From Candidatus Saccharimonadota bacterium (lineage in GTDB: Bacteria > Patescibacteriota > Saccharimonadia > Saccharimonadales > Saccharimonadaceae), in contig CAJPUO010000006.1 in assembly GCA_905373795.1 (NCBI GenBank), positions 1 to 33,395 of the forward strand: DNA of 33,395 bases, in the 5' to 3' direction. Made by a program: the position numbers and the translations under genes. The notes under the pieces were generated by a model that searched no databases, was not told where the DNA came from, and saw only the letters and a list, made by a program, of their open reading frames with translations. The first letter of the stretch is position 1. Each line of letters begins with the position of its first letter. Positions 14,072-20,399 of this stretch are shown here, piece by piece.

Positions 14072-14344
14072 TTGTCGCCCTTCAACCCACCCGAGCTCTC
14101 GTTTCAGCGAAGCGTCGCGGCTAAAACTCCAAAAGCCCGCGCCTGATTATCATCAACACCATCCAGTGCTCGCCTTAACTGAGTCGCCTTAAAAAAGGGC
14201 AGTTAAAGGGGTTAGTATGCGCGTAACGTTGAATCGCAAAAAGTGGAGGGTAAGAATACTTAATGCCATTGCGCGCAACCTAACATATTAGTTAGAATAG
14301 GGGGTATAAGGTGCTTTTGATTAGCGCTTTAAGCTAACCAATCG
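14041..14344 (-). ncRNA. Candidate structured RNA, unclassified, about 300 nt
   Basis: A minus-strand transcript is predicted from a consensus promoter (-35 at 14379-14374, -10 at 14356-14351, 17-bp spacer) to the terminator at 14035-14071. No long ORF lies between; the best is a 26-codon frame without a ribosome site. Local stems are numerous. TTGGTTAGC pairs with GCTAATCAA just after the start, CTAAC with GTTAG, CTTTAACTG with CAGTTAAGG, and GCGA with TCGC. A GGGTGGG/CCCACCC pairing reaches into the terminator loop. I tested it against tmRNA, RNase P RNA, SRP RNA, 6S RNA and T-box signatures and found no convincing match. Confidence 0.55.
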
Positions 14345-14350
14345 CTCCTG

Positions 14351-14392
14351 ATTATAGCAAGCATTTGACAACATGTCAATACTTTTTATCAC
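14351..14392. promoter_or_regulatory. Divergent promoters of the structured RNA and dprA
   Basis: The minus-strand promoter is fully consensus: TTGACA (14379-14374), 17 bp, TATAAT (14356-14351). The plus-strand dprA promoter uses TTGACA (14365-14370), 16 bp and a weak TATCAC (14387-14392). The two -35 boxes interlock as the palindrome TTGACA-N3-TGTCAA, so polymerase can occupy only one direction at a time. Confidence 0.75.
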
Positions 14393-14399
14393 AAAAGTC

Positions 14400-15269
14400 A
14401 TGGAAATCAATAGAATCCGTCCAGATGAGCATAATTTTACCCAGAGGTTGGCAAGTATTGCCAATCCACCGAAAAGCTTGTGTTTCATGGGAACATTGCC
14501 GACGAGCGGCGCACCAGTCGTGGCAATCGTTGGCTCACGCAAACCCTCGGCGTACGGCCGGGAAGTGACCGAGCAGCTGGCGAGCGACCTGGCAAAAGCC
14601 GGCTGCATCATCGTTAGCGGCTTGGCGCTCGGTATCGACGGCATCGCCCAAAGGGCCGCCCTGGAAGCTGGCGGCACAGTCATCGGCGTCATTCCCAATG
14701 AACTGCCCGACATCTCGCCGCAAACCAATTACAAATTAGCCATGAACATCATAAAAAACGGCGGCGCTATTCTATCCGAATGGAAAAAAGGCGACGGTAA
14801 AGTCGTCAATCGCTGGAGCTTTTTAGAGCGCAACCGCTTGGTCTCCGGCCTAGCTGACGCCGTCATCATCACCGAGGCCGCCGAGCGCAGCGGCACGCTA
14901 AACACCGCCGCCCACGCCTTATCCCAAGGCCGCGACGTCTTTGCCGTGCCAGGCAACATCACCAGCCCGCTATCTGCCGGCTGCAACGCGTTGCTCAAAC
15001 AAGGCGCATATCCCGCCACCGAGGCCAAAGATATCTTGCAAATAATCGCGCCGGAACAATTGAAAAAACCAGACCAAAACCAATTACCGCTCGGCAGCTC
15101 GCCGGAAGAAACGATCATCATCAACCTAATAGCCAGCGGCGTCCGCAGCGGCGACCAATTACAGCAACAATCAGGACTGTCAGCGTCAAACTTTTCAACG
15201 GCGCTAACTATGCTGGAAATCAACGGCGTAATCAAGCCGCTCGGGGCGAATAATTGGACGCTTAAATAA
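14400..15269 (+). CDS. dprA: DNA-processing protein DprA
   Basis: DprA binds incoming single-stranded DNA and loads RecA during natural transformation. The 289-residue protein has the Rossmann-fold signature VAIVGSRKPSAYG, then SGLALGIDGIAQRAAL, GAILSEW, RNRLVSGLADAVIITEAAERSGTLNTA and DVFAVPGNITSPLSAGCNALLKQGA. A small C-terminal winged-helix-like domain follows (about residues 225-289). An ATG at 14373 in frame sits inside the promoter; ATG 14400 lies 7 nt after the -10 and is preferred, giving a leaderless mRNA. Presence of dprA supports uptake and recombination of environmental DNA, a common trait of reduced epibionts. Confidence 0.95.
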   Translation: MEINRIRPDEHNFTQRLASIANPPKSLCFMGTLPTSGAPVVAIVGSRKPSAYGREVTEQLASDLAKAGCIIVSGLALGIDGIAQRAALEAGGTVIGVIPNELPDISPQTNYKLAMNIIKNGGAILSEWKKGDGKVVNRWSFLERNRLVSGLADAVIITEAAERSGTLNTAAHALSQGRDVFAVPGNITSPLSAGCNALLKQGAYPATEAKDILQIIAPEQLKKPDQNQLPLGSSPEETIIINLIASGVRSGDQLQQQSGLSASNFSTALTMLEINGVIKPLGANNWTLK

Positions 15270-15340
15270 TGCCGGTGGCGCTAGGCGCTAAAAAACCAGT
15301 CAGCGCTCCGGCCTGGTGATTATGCCCGATCAAACCGTCC

Positions 15341-16039
15341 ATGCTTGCTACTGCATGCTTTTTAGTACTATCCTTTTTCTATGGAACAAGTACCGAAAAA
15401 CCAGAAAATTTGCCAAATGACGGAGCAGACAGCGATGAAAAACCGCTTTTTAATAGCAAGGATATCTTCACTATTCCTAACGCTATGAGCATAACAGGCG
15501 GCATACTAACTTGGCATGGCGCAGGAAGTATCGAGAGTACTACTGGCTTATCAGAGGTCATAATGGGAAGAATAATCGATGTGCTCGACGGTGCAGTCGC
15601 CCGCGCAACAGGACAAACGAGCGACCTTGGCGCAGCCGTTGATGCTGGTATTGACAAAGCAGCTACAGCGAAATTACTCTGTGATTTGACCAGAAAGGAT
15701 GCGGCACCAAAACTAGTCATTGGTACAATCGCCCTATTGAACACGATAAACGCCGCCGCAACGGGCATCACTAATATGCGCAACGGAGGAAAAGGATTTT
15801 CAGATCGGCCGTCCAAGTCCGGAAAGCTCGCCATGGCAGGTGAAACAGTTACATTATTCGCCTATGCGGGCGCCTATACAGCCGAACATAACGGACACCC
15901 AGGACTAGCCAAAATACTCCGCAACTTTGGTTGCGCCGCACTCATCGTCTCGCTACCATTTGCCACTCGCGCTGCACACGAATACCTTAAAAGAGCCACC
16001 GCCAATAATGACAATGACGATAATTCGCTCAATTATTGA
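15341..16039 (+). CDS. CDP-alcohol phosphatidyltransferase family protein
   Basis: This 232-residue membrane enzyme carries the complete catalytic signature of the family: D80-x2-D83-G84-x2-A87-R88-x8-G97-x3-D101-x3-D105. The family displaces CMP from a CDP-alcohol (such as CDP-diacylglycerol) to form phospholipid head groups. An N-terminal hydrophobic segment and an acidic linker precede the IPNAMS motif, and further helices follow. The product is not assigned; phosphatidylglycerophosphate-type or phosphatidylinositol-phosphate-type synthases are candidates. No convincing ribosome binding site precedes ATG 15341, so the start is tentative. It follows dprA by 71 nt, where a GC-rich hairpin region lies. 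Confidence 0.85.
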   Translation: MLATACFLVLSFFYGTSTEKPENLPNDGADSDEKPLFNSKDIFTIPNAMSITGGILTWHGAGSIESTTGLSEVIMGRIIDVLDGAVARATGQTSDLGAAVDAGIDKAATAKLLCDLTRKDAAPKLVIGTIALLNTINAAATGITNMRNGGKGFSDRPSKSGKLAMAGETVTLFAYAGAYTAEHNGHPGLAKILRNFGCAALIVSLPFATRAAHEYLKRATANNDNDDNSLNY

Positions 16040-16091
16040 CTTTTTGTCCACTAATTGATATATATCAGATTTTCGAAGAAGCGAAGGTCTG
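16036..16091 (+). promoter_or_regulatory. Strong promoter with TGATATATATCA palindrome and 5' hairpin
   Basis: TTGACT (16036-16041), 17 bp and TATATA (16059-16064) lie within TGATATATATCAG, the same arrangement as at 4220-4250. Immediately after, CAGATTTTCG (16066-16075) pairs with CGAAGGTCTG (16082-16091) through ten pairs including two G-U. This would place a hairpin at or near the 5' end of the mRNA for the gene at 16139. Confidence 0.6.
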
Positions 16092-16138
16092 ATGTTATCA
16101 AATAGTTACGCGAAAAATTAGCGGAAGGGAAGAATATT

Positions 16139-16423
16139 ATGGAAAGAAGAGAATACTTAAAATGGGAAATAGAATTATGTGATGCCCAGCTTAGCAATTT
16201 CGAATCGTTCAAAGGCGACCTCAGAGAAGTTGGACTAGACCTAGATAGGTCGCCTAGTATTAGTCCAACTACCAGCAACCATTTGATTCGAAAACACCTT
16301 ACAAGAGAGAGAACTAAATTTGAAGAGTCCAGAAGAAGGCTTTACAGCCAGATAGGTGAAATAGCAGCCGAAAGAGCCCGGCTTCAGGCTGAACTTGACG
16401 AGCTTGAAGATCGCAGCAGATAA
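16139..16423 (+). CDS. Small coiled-coil protein
   Basis: A 94-residue, highly charged, helical protein. Two helical stretches, about 1-30 and 50-94, flank a Ser/Pro/Thr-rich turn (RSPSISPTTSN), and the second has heptad-like Leu, Ile and Ala spacing. No known domain was recognised. GGAAGGG lies about 10-16 nt before ATG 16139, so unlike most genes here it has a leader and a ribosome binding site. It is expressed from a promoter that resembles the one upstream of the phage-like gene at 4458, suggesting shared regulation. Confidence 0.65.
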   Translation: MERREYLKWEIELCDAQLSNFESFKGDLREVGLDLDRSPSISPTTSNHLIRKHLTRERTKFEESRRRLYSQIGEIAAERARLQAELDELEDRSR

Positions 16424-16471
16424 TTAACACTGTCAAACTCCTTTGGCGGTTGTGGTTACACGGCGATTTGT

Positions 16472-16477
16472 TATAAT
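16472..16477 (+). promoter_or_regulatory. -10 box of topA
   Basis: TATAAT lies 8 nt before the topA ATG at 16486, with no ribosome binding site between. This is the leaderless layout seen at der, pth and others. Confidence 0.6.
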
Positions 16478-16485
16478 ATAAAACT

Positions 16486-19065
16486 ATGAAAAATCTCGTC
16501 ATCGTCGAGTCGCCAGCCAAAGCTAAAACCATTGAGAAATACTTGGGCAAGGAATTTCACGTTCTGTCAAGCGTGGGACACATCCGCTCGATTGTCAAAA
16601 AAACCAAGGACGGCACGCCGCCGATTGACGTGGCAAATGACTTTTTTGCCATTTACGAAGTCGACCCCGAAAAAAAGAAAGTTATCAGCGAATTAAAGAA
16701 AAACGTCAAAGCGGTTGGCAAGAAAAACGTCTGGCTGGCGACCGATGAAGACCGCGAAGGGGAGGCTATCGCCTGGCACCTCTGTAAAGTGTTGGATTTG
16801 CCGATCGAGACGACCAAGCGCATCGTCTTTCATGAAATCACCAAGGACGCCATTACCACCGCCATCCAGAACCCACGCACCGTCGATATGAACCTGGTGC
16901 AGGCGCAGCAAGCCCGGCAAATCCTCGACCGGCTGGTTGGTTTTGAGCTCAGCCCTGTGGTCTGGCAAAAAGTGCCAGGCGGCAAATCGGCTGGCCGCGT
17001 TCAGAGCCCGGCAGTACGGCTGCTAGTCGAACGCGAACGAGAAATTATGAAATTTGAAGGCAGCTCGCAGTTCAAGGTGACCGCTGTATTCATCCACGAC
17101 AATCAAGAATTCAAGGCCGAGCTCAACCAGAAATTTGACTCTGAAGCAGCCGCGCACAAATTCTTAAGTAGCCTCAAGCCAGCCACATTCACTGTCAGTG
17201 ATATCTCGAAGACACCCGGTGCCCGCAACCCGGCCGCGCCGTTTACGACATCAACTCTGCAGCAAGAGGCCAACTCTAAACTTGGCTTCAGCTCCAAAGC
17301 CACCATGGCCTCGGCGCAGCGACTCTACCAAGACGGTAAGATCACCTACATGCGTACTGACTCGGTCAATTTGAGCGGGCAGGCCATCGCCAGCGCCACC
17401 GACTTTATCAAGCGGCTGTACGGCCCGGATTATTCAACTGTGCGCAAATTTAAGACCAAATCCGCCTCCGCCCAGGAAGCCCACGAGGCCATCCGCCCAA
17501 CCGACATCACCCGCGAAACCGTCACCTCAAATGAATACGACCAAAAACTCTACGACCTCATCCGCCGCCGCACCCTGGCATCACAAATGTCGGCAGCGAA
17601 GTTAGAGAAAACCACGGTGGTAATTTCTATCGGCGGCGCTCGGGCATCTCATAAAACAATCCGGGACCCACATGAAGTTGCCCAGATTTTTTCTGAGACG
17701 CCACTCGCGCCAGATGCGCCAGCAACAGCGGCACCTTCTGCGCTGGAGGCTGTGAAACGTTCGCGAGGAGCGGACGTTTCAGCCGAACGCTCGCGTAGTA
17801 TCTCCAGTGGAGATGCAAGCGAAAAGAGTACTCCAGCGCAGGAGTGTGGCGCTGGTGATGCTGGCTTTGCTGATGGTGTACAAGAGGCGGCTACCGCAGA
17901 CCTACACTTCGAAGCCAAAGGCGAAGTCATCACCTTTGATGGCTTCTTGCGTGTCTATGGCGGCGGCAAAGACGAACTCTTGCCAAAACTCCACACCGGC
18001 GACACACTTGAAACTCACAACATCACCGCTCGCCAAACCTTCACCCGGCCACCAGCCCGCTATACCGAAGGTTCACTGGTTAAGAAACTCGAAGATCTCG
18101 GTATTGGCCGGCCAAGCACCTACGCCACTATCATCGACACCGTACAGACCCGCGGCTACGTCGAAAAAGGCGACAGCGAAGGCCAGCCGCGCGACGTCAT
18201 CGTCCTCAGTTACAACGGCGAGGAAGTCAGCCGCGACATCATTCAGGAAAAAACTGGTTCCACCCGCGGCAAGCTCATCCCAACACCAAGCGGGGAACTG
18301 ATCGCCGACTTTTTGACCGACCATTTCACGCAAATCGTTGACTATGATTTCACCGCCAATGTCGAGACTGAATTTGATAAAATCGCCGCCGCTAACCTGG
18401 CTAAAAGCGCCATGCTGCACGGATTTTACACGCCGTTTCACAAATTGATTGAACAATCAGGCGGCATCGACCGCAGTAAAGTCGGCGCTAACCGCGAAGT
18501 CGGCATTGATCCAAAATCTGGCAAACCAATCCTGGCACGCTTCGGCCGCTTTGGCCCAATGCTGCAGCTGGGCGCCACTGACGACGAGGATAAACCACGC
18601 TTTGCGCCGCTACCGAAGGGGACGAAAATTGAGACCGTCACCTTGGAGCAAGCACTAGAAATGTTCAAATTGCCGCGTGTCGTCGGACAAACCGAAGACG
18701 GACAAGACATCAAGGCCAACATCGGCCGCTTTGGCCCGTACATCCAAGTTGGCAAGCTCTTCGTCTCCATCAAACCCGAGGATCCGCACCACATCACGCT
18801 GGAAAAAGCCCGCGAACTCTACGCCGCCAAACTCCAGGCCGAAGCCGAGAAAAATATCGCTGAATTCCCAGACGGCGTCAAAGTCCTTAACGGCCGCTTT
18901 GGCCCGTACATCACCGACGGCGCGAAAAACGCCAAAGTCCCTAAGGACACCGATCCAAAAACCATTACTCACGAGCAAGCCCTGGAAATCTTGGCTGCCG
19001 CACCGGCAAAGAACACGCGGCGTCCAGGACGGCGCAGCAGTACATCTGCTCGGCGTAAAAAATGA
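16486..19065 (+). CDS. topA: DNA topoisomerase I with an embedded palindromic element
   Basis: This 859-residue type IA topoisomerase relaxes negative supercoils. The TOPRIM domain starts LVIVESPAKAKTI and has TDEDREGEA with acidic residues D87, D89 and E91. Catalytic Tyr288 is in KITYMRTDS. The C-terminal part has three repeats of the GRFGP(Y/M)I(Q/T) type (Topo_C_Rpt, about 680-840) and a basic tail, with no zinc fingers. Residues 415-456 are the palindromic element also found in Der. It lies in an Ala/Pro-rich linker between the catalytic core and DLHFEAKGEVITFDGF. The surrounding catalytic sequence is intact, so the element appears tolerated. Start ATG 16486 is leaderless. Confidence 0.96.
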   Translation: MKNLVIVESPAKAKTIEKYLGKEFHVLSSVGHIRSIVKKTKDGTPPIDVANDFFAIYEVDPEKKKVISELKKNVKAVGKKNVWLATDEDREGEAIAWHLCKVLDLPIETTKRIVFHEITKDAITTAIQNPRTVDMNLVQAQQARQILDRLVGFELSPVVWQKVPGGKSAGRVQSPAVRLLVEREREIMKFEGSSQFKVTAVFIHDNQEFKAELNQKFDSEAAAHKFLSSLKPATFTVSDISKTPGARNPAAPFTTSTLQQEANSKLGFSSKATMASAQRLYQDGKITYMRTDSVNLSGQAIASATDFIKRLYGPDYSTVRKFKTKSASAQEAHEAIRPTDITRETVTSNEYDQKLYDLIRRRTLASQMSAAKLEKTTVVISIGGARASHKTIRDPHEVAQIFSETPLAPDAPATAAPSALEAVKRSRGADVSAERSRSISSGDASEKSTPAQECGAGDAGFADGVQEAATADLHFEAKGEVITFDGFLRVYGGGKDELLPKLHTGDTLETHNITARQTFTRPPARYTEGSLVKKLEDLGIGRPSTYATIIDTVQTRGYVEKGDSEGQPRDVIVLSYNGEEVSRDIIQEKTGSTRGKLIPTPSGELIADFLTDHFTQIVDYDFTANVETEFDKIAAANLAKSAMLHGFYTPFHKLIEQSGGIDRSKVGANREVGIDPKSGKPILARFGRFGPMLQLGATDDEDKPRFAPLPKGTKIETVTLEQALEMFKLPRVVGQTEDGQDIKANIGRFGPYIQVGKLFVSIKPEDPHHITLEKARELYAAKLQAEAEKNIAEFPDGVKVLNGRFGPYITDGAKNAKVPKDTDPKTITHEQALEILAAAPAKNTRRPGRRSSTSARRKK
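17728..17852 (+). repeat. Palindromic protein-embedded element, copy 2 (inside topA)
   Basis: This is the second copy of the 125-bp element in der, with the same orientation and reading frame. Here the outer arms are intact: CTGCGCTGGAG (17738-17748) pairs perfectly with CTCCAGCGCAG (17831-17841). Inside lie an 11-bp hairpin (17754-17764 with 17770-17780, one G-U pair) and ATCTCC/GGAGAT (17800-17805 with 17809-17814). The folded form would be a three-armed structure. One antisense frame is also open across it. The intact arms suggest it is the younger or better-preserved copy. Confidence 0.85.
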
Positions 19066-19183
19066 CCTAAAAGAACAGCTTTAATCGCCGCGCCACATTT
19101 CGCTTATACTGTATATAGATAATTCCATAATCAGAAAAAATAAAAAGTCTCATATCATCCATTGCAAAAAACGTAAAATACAT

Positions 19184-19210
19184 GCTATAATTTGACCAGA
19201 CAATTATAGC
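19184..19210. promoter_or_regulatory. Perfect inverted repeat upstream of the sigma4-HARE gene
   Basis: GCTATAATT (19184-19192) and AATTATAGC (19202-19210) form a 9-9-9 inverted repeat ending 9 bp before the -35 box at 19220. Each arm contains a TATAAT-like -10 in opposite directions. It may be an operator or a pair of overlapping promoters. The rest of the gap after topA (19066-19183) shows only AT-rich sequence. Confidence 0.5.
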
Positions 19211-19219
19211 AATTAGTCC

Positions 19220-19248
19220 TTGACATTGATTAATTGTCATTGTATAAT
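19220..19248 (+). promoter_or_regulatory. Consensus promoter of the sigma4-HARE gene
   Basis: TTGACA (19220-19225), exactly 17 bp and TATAAT (19243-19248) give a perfect housekeeping promoter. It would leave a leader of about 53 nt before ATG 19308, with a GAGAGGA ribosome site near 19288-19295. This gene is thus strongly and conventionally expressed, unlike the leaderless genes around it. Confidence 0.85.
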
Positions 19249-19307
19249 CAAAAACATAATTCAATCAACAATAACCTGTGGTGAGGCAGAGAGGACGTTT
19301 CTATAGT

Positions 19308-20360
19308 ATGAACGAAACAACAAAAACCGAACAAGAATCTGTACTAAGTTCTGTCATCAAAGATATTCTTTCCAATGTAAGCCAAGAGCGTGAAAAAGAA
19401 ATTATTTCGCGGCGCTTCGGTTTGTACGACCGCAAGGAGACGCTGGAACAGATTGGCGATATGCTAGGAATTACCCGCGAGCGCGTCCGCCAGCTAGAGA
19501 AGGCAATTCTGGTGCGCCTGCGCCTGAGTATCACCGACGGCAATATACCGTCGGTCGTTGATATAGAGAAGGAATTGACATCTCATTTGTCAGAGATGGG
19601 ACGGATAGCGCGCGTACAAGATTTAGCGTCGCATTTTTTGGGCCGGCAAGCTACGCCGATTGAAAAAGCTCACACGGCATTTATTTCCGAGCTAGCGCAA
19701 AACATCACTATTATCAATGAAAATGACGATTACTACCAATCGGCAGCCATTAGCTCGCTAGGCGACGAAAAGACTATCAAAACGAAAATCGAGGAAATCG
19801 TCAAGTTTATTAAAAAGCACGGCCAGCCGATTACTGCCGAGGAAATGCATAAAAAATTAAGCTACGAACATCCATCGAACATCGCCGCGCTGGCAAGCAC
19901 CAGTAAAAAACTGGCTCAATTAAAGGGAAATTGGGGACTAATCAAATGGCCGACAGTCAACCCGAAAAACATCCGCGATAAAATCTTCGTTATCCTGGAA
20001 GACAACGGCAAGCCGATGCACTTCTCAGACATCTCCAAAGCCATAAAAGACAGTGATTTTAAGCGCAAGAACGTCACCACGCAGGCAATCCACAACGAAC
20101 TTATCAAAGACAGCCGCTTTATTCTTATCGGCCGCGGCATTTACGCATTAGGCAGCTGGGGCTATAGCCGCGGTACGGTTTCCGACATCATTGCCGACAT
20201 CTTAAGAGAAGCCGGCGAGCCGCTGCACCGCGACGAAATTGTCCGCCGCGTTCTGGACAAACGGCGCGTTAAAGAAACCACTATCTTGCTCAATCTGCAA
20301 TCCAAACCGCAGTTCAAACGCACCGCTAAAGCCACATACATTTTGGACGAAAAAGCTTAA
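19308..20360 (+). CDS. Sigma-70 region-4 / HARE-HTH fusion regulator
   Basis: A 350-residue protein. Residues about 10-75 are a sigma region-4 type helix-turn-helix (EKEIISRRFGLYDRKETLEQIGDMLGITRERVRQLEKAI), but no region 2 or 3 is present. The C-terminal half has HARE-HTH type domains, as in the RNA polymerase delta subunit (MHFSDISKAIKDSDF... to GRGIYALGSWGY, then GEPLHRDEIVRRVLDKRRVKETTI). Without region 2 it cannot open promoters like a normal sigma factor. A role as a polymerase-associated regulator is more likely. The in-frame GTG 19278 is rejected for ATG 19308, which has the better ribosome site. It is followed 39 nt later by the large ATPase gene. Confidence 0.85.
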   Translation: MNETTKTEQESVLSSVIKDILSNVSQEREKEIISRRFGLYDRKETLEQIGDMLGITRERVRQLEKAILVRLRLSITDGNIPSVVDIEKELTSHLSEMGRIARVQDLASHFLGRQATPIEKAHTAFISELAQNITIINENDDYYQSAAISSLGDEKTIKTKIEEIVKFIKKHGQPITAEEMHKKLSYEHPSNIAALASTSKKLAQLKGNWGLIKWPTVNPKNIRDKIFVILEDNGKPMHFSDISKAIKDSDFKRKNVTTQAIHNELIKDSRFILIGRGIYALGSWGYSRGTVSDIIADILREAGEPLHRDEIVRRVLDKRRVKETTILLNLQSKPQFKRTAKATYILDEKA

Positions 20361-20361
20361 G

Positions 20362-20390
20362 TTGCAAACTCCTGTAAGAGGTGAGATAAT
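20362..20390 (+). promoter_or_regulatory. Promoter of the TraG-like ATPase gene
   Basis: TTGCAA (20362-20367), 17 bp and GATAAT (20385-20390) end 9 nt before ATG 20400. An AGAGGTGAG sequence sits 14-22 nt before the ATG, overlapping the -10, so it would only serve read-through mRNA from the upstream gene. Confidence 0.5.
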
Positions 20391-20399
20391 TTAACTAGC

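Noticed and set aside
14088..14116. Remnant of the der/topA element (CGTTTCAGC followed by GAAGCG)
   Set aside because: Only about 20 bases are alike with a gap and an inversion; too short to claim homology.
14041..14344. tmRNA (a frame ends in a VLAA-like segment)
   Set aside because: The LAA is not followed by a stop, and neither a tRNA-like T-arm nor the usual 5' GGGG...TTCGAC sequence is present.
15271..15315. Terminator after dprA
   Set aside because: GC-rich pairing exists (GCCGG/CCGGC, ACCAG/CTGGT), but the T tract would lie on the opposite strand, so the direction does not fit dprA.
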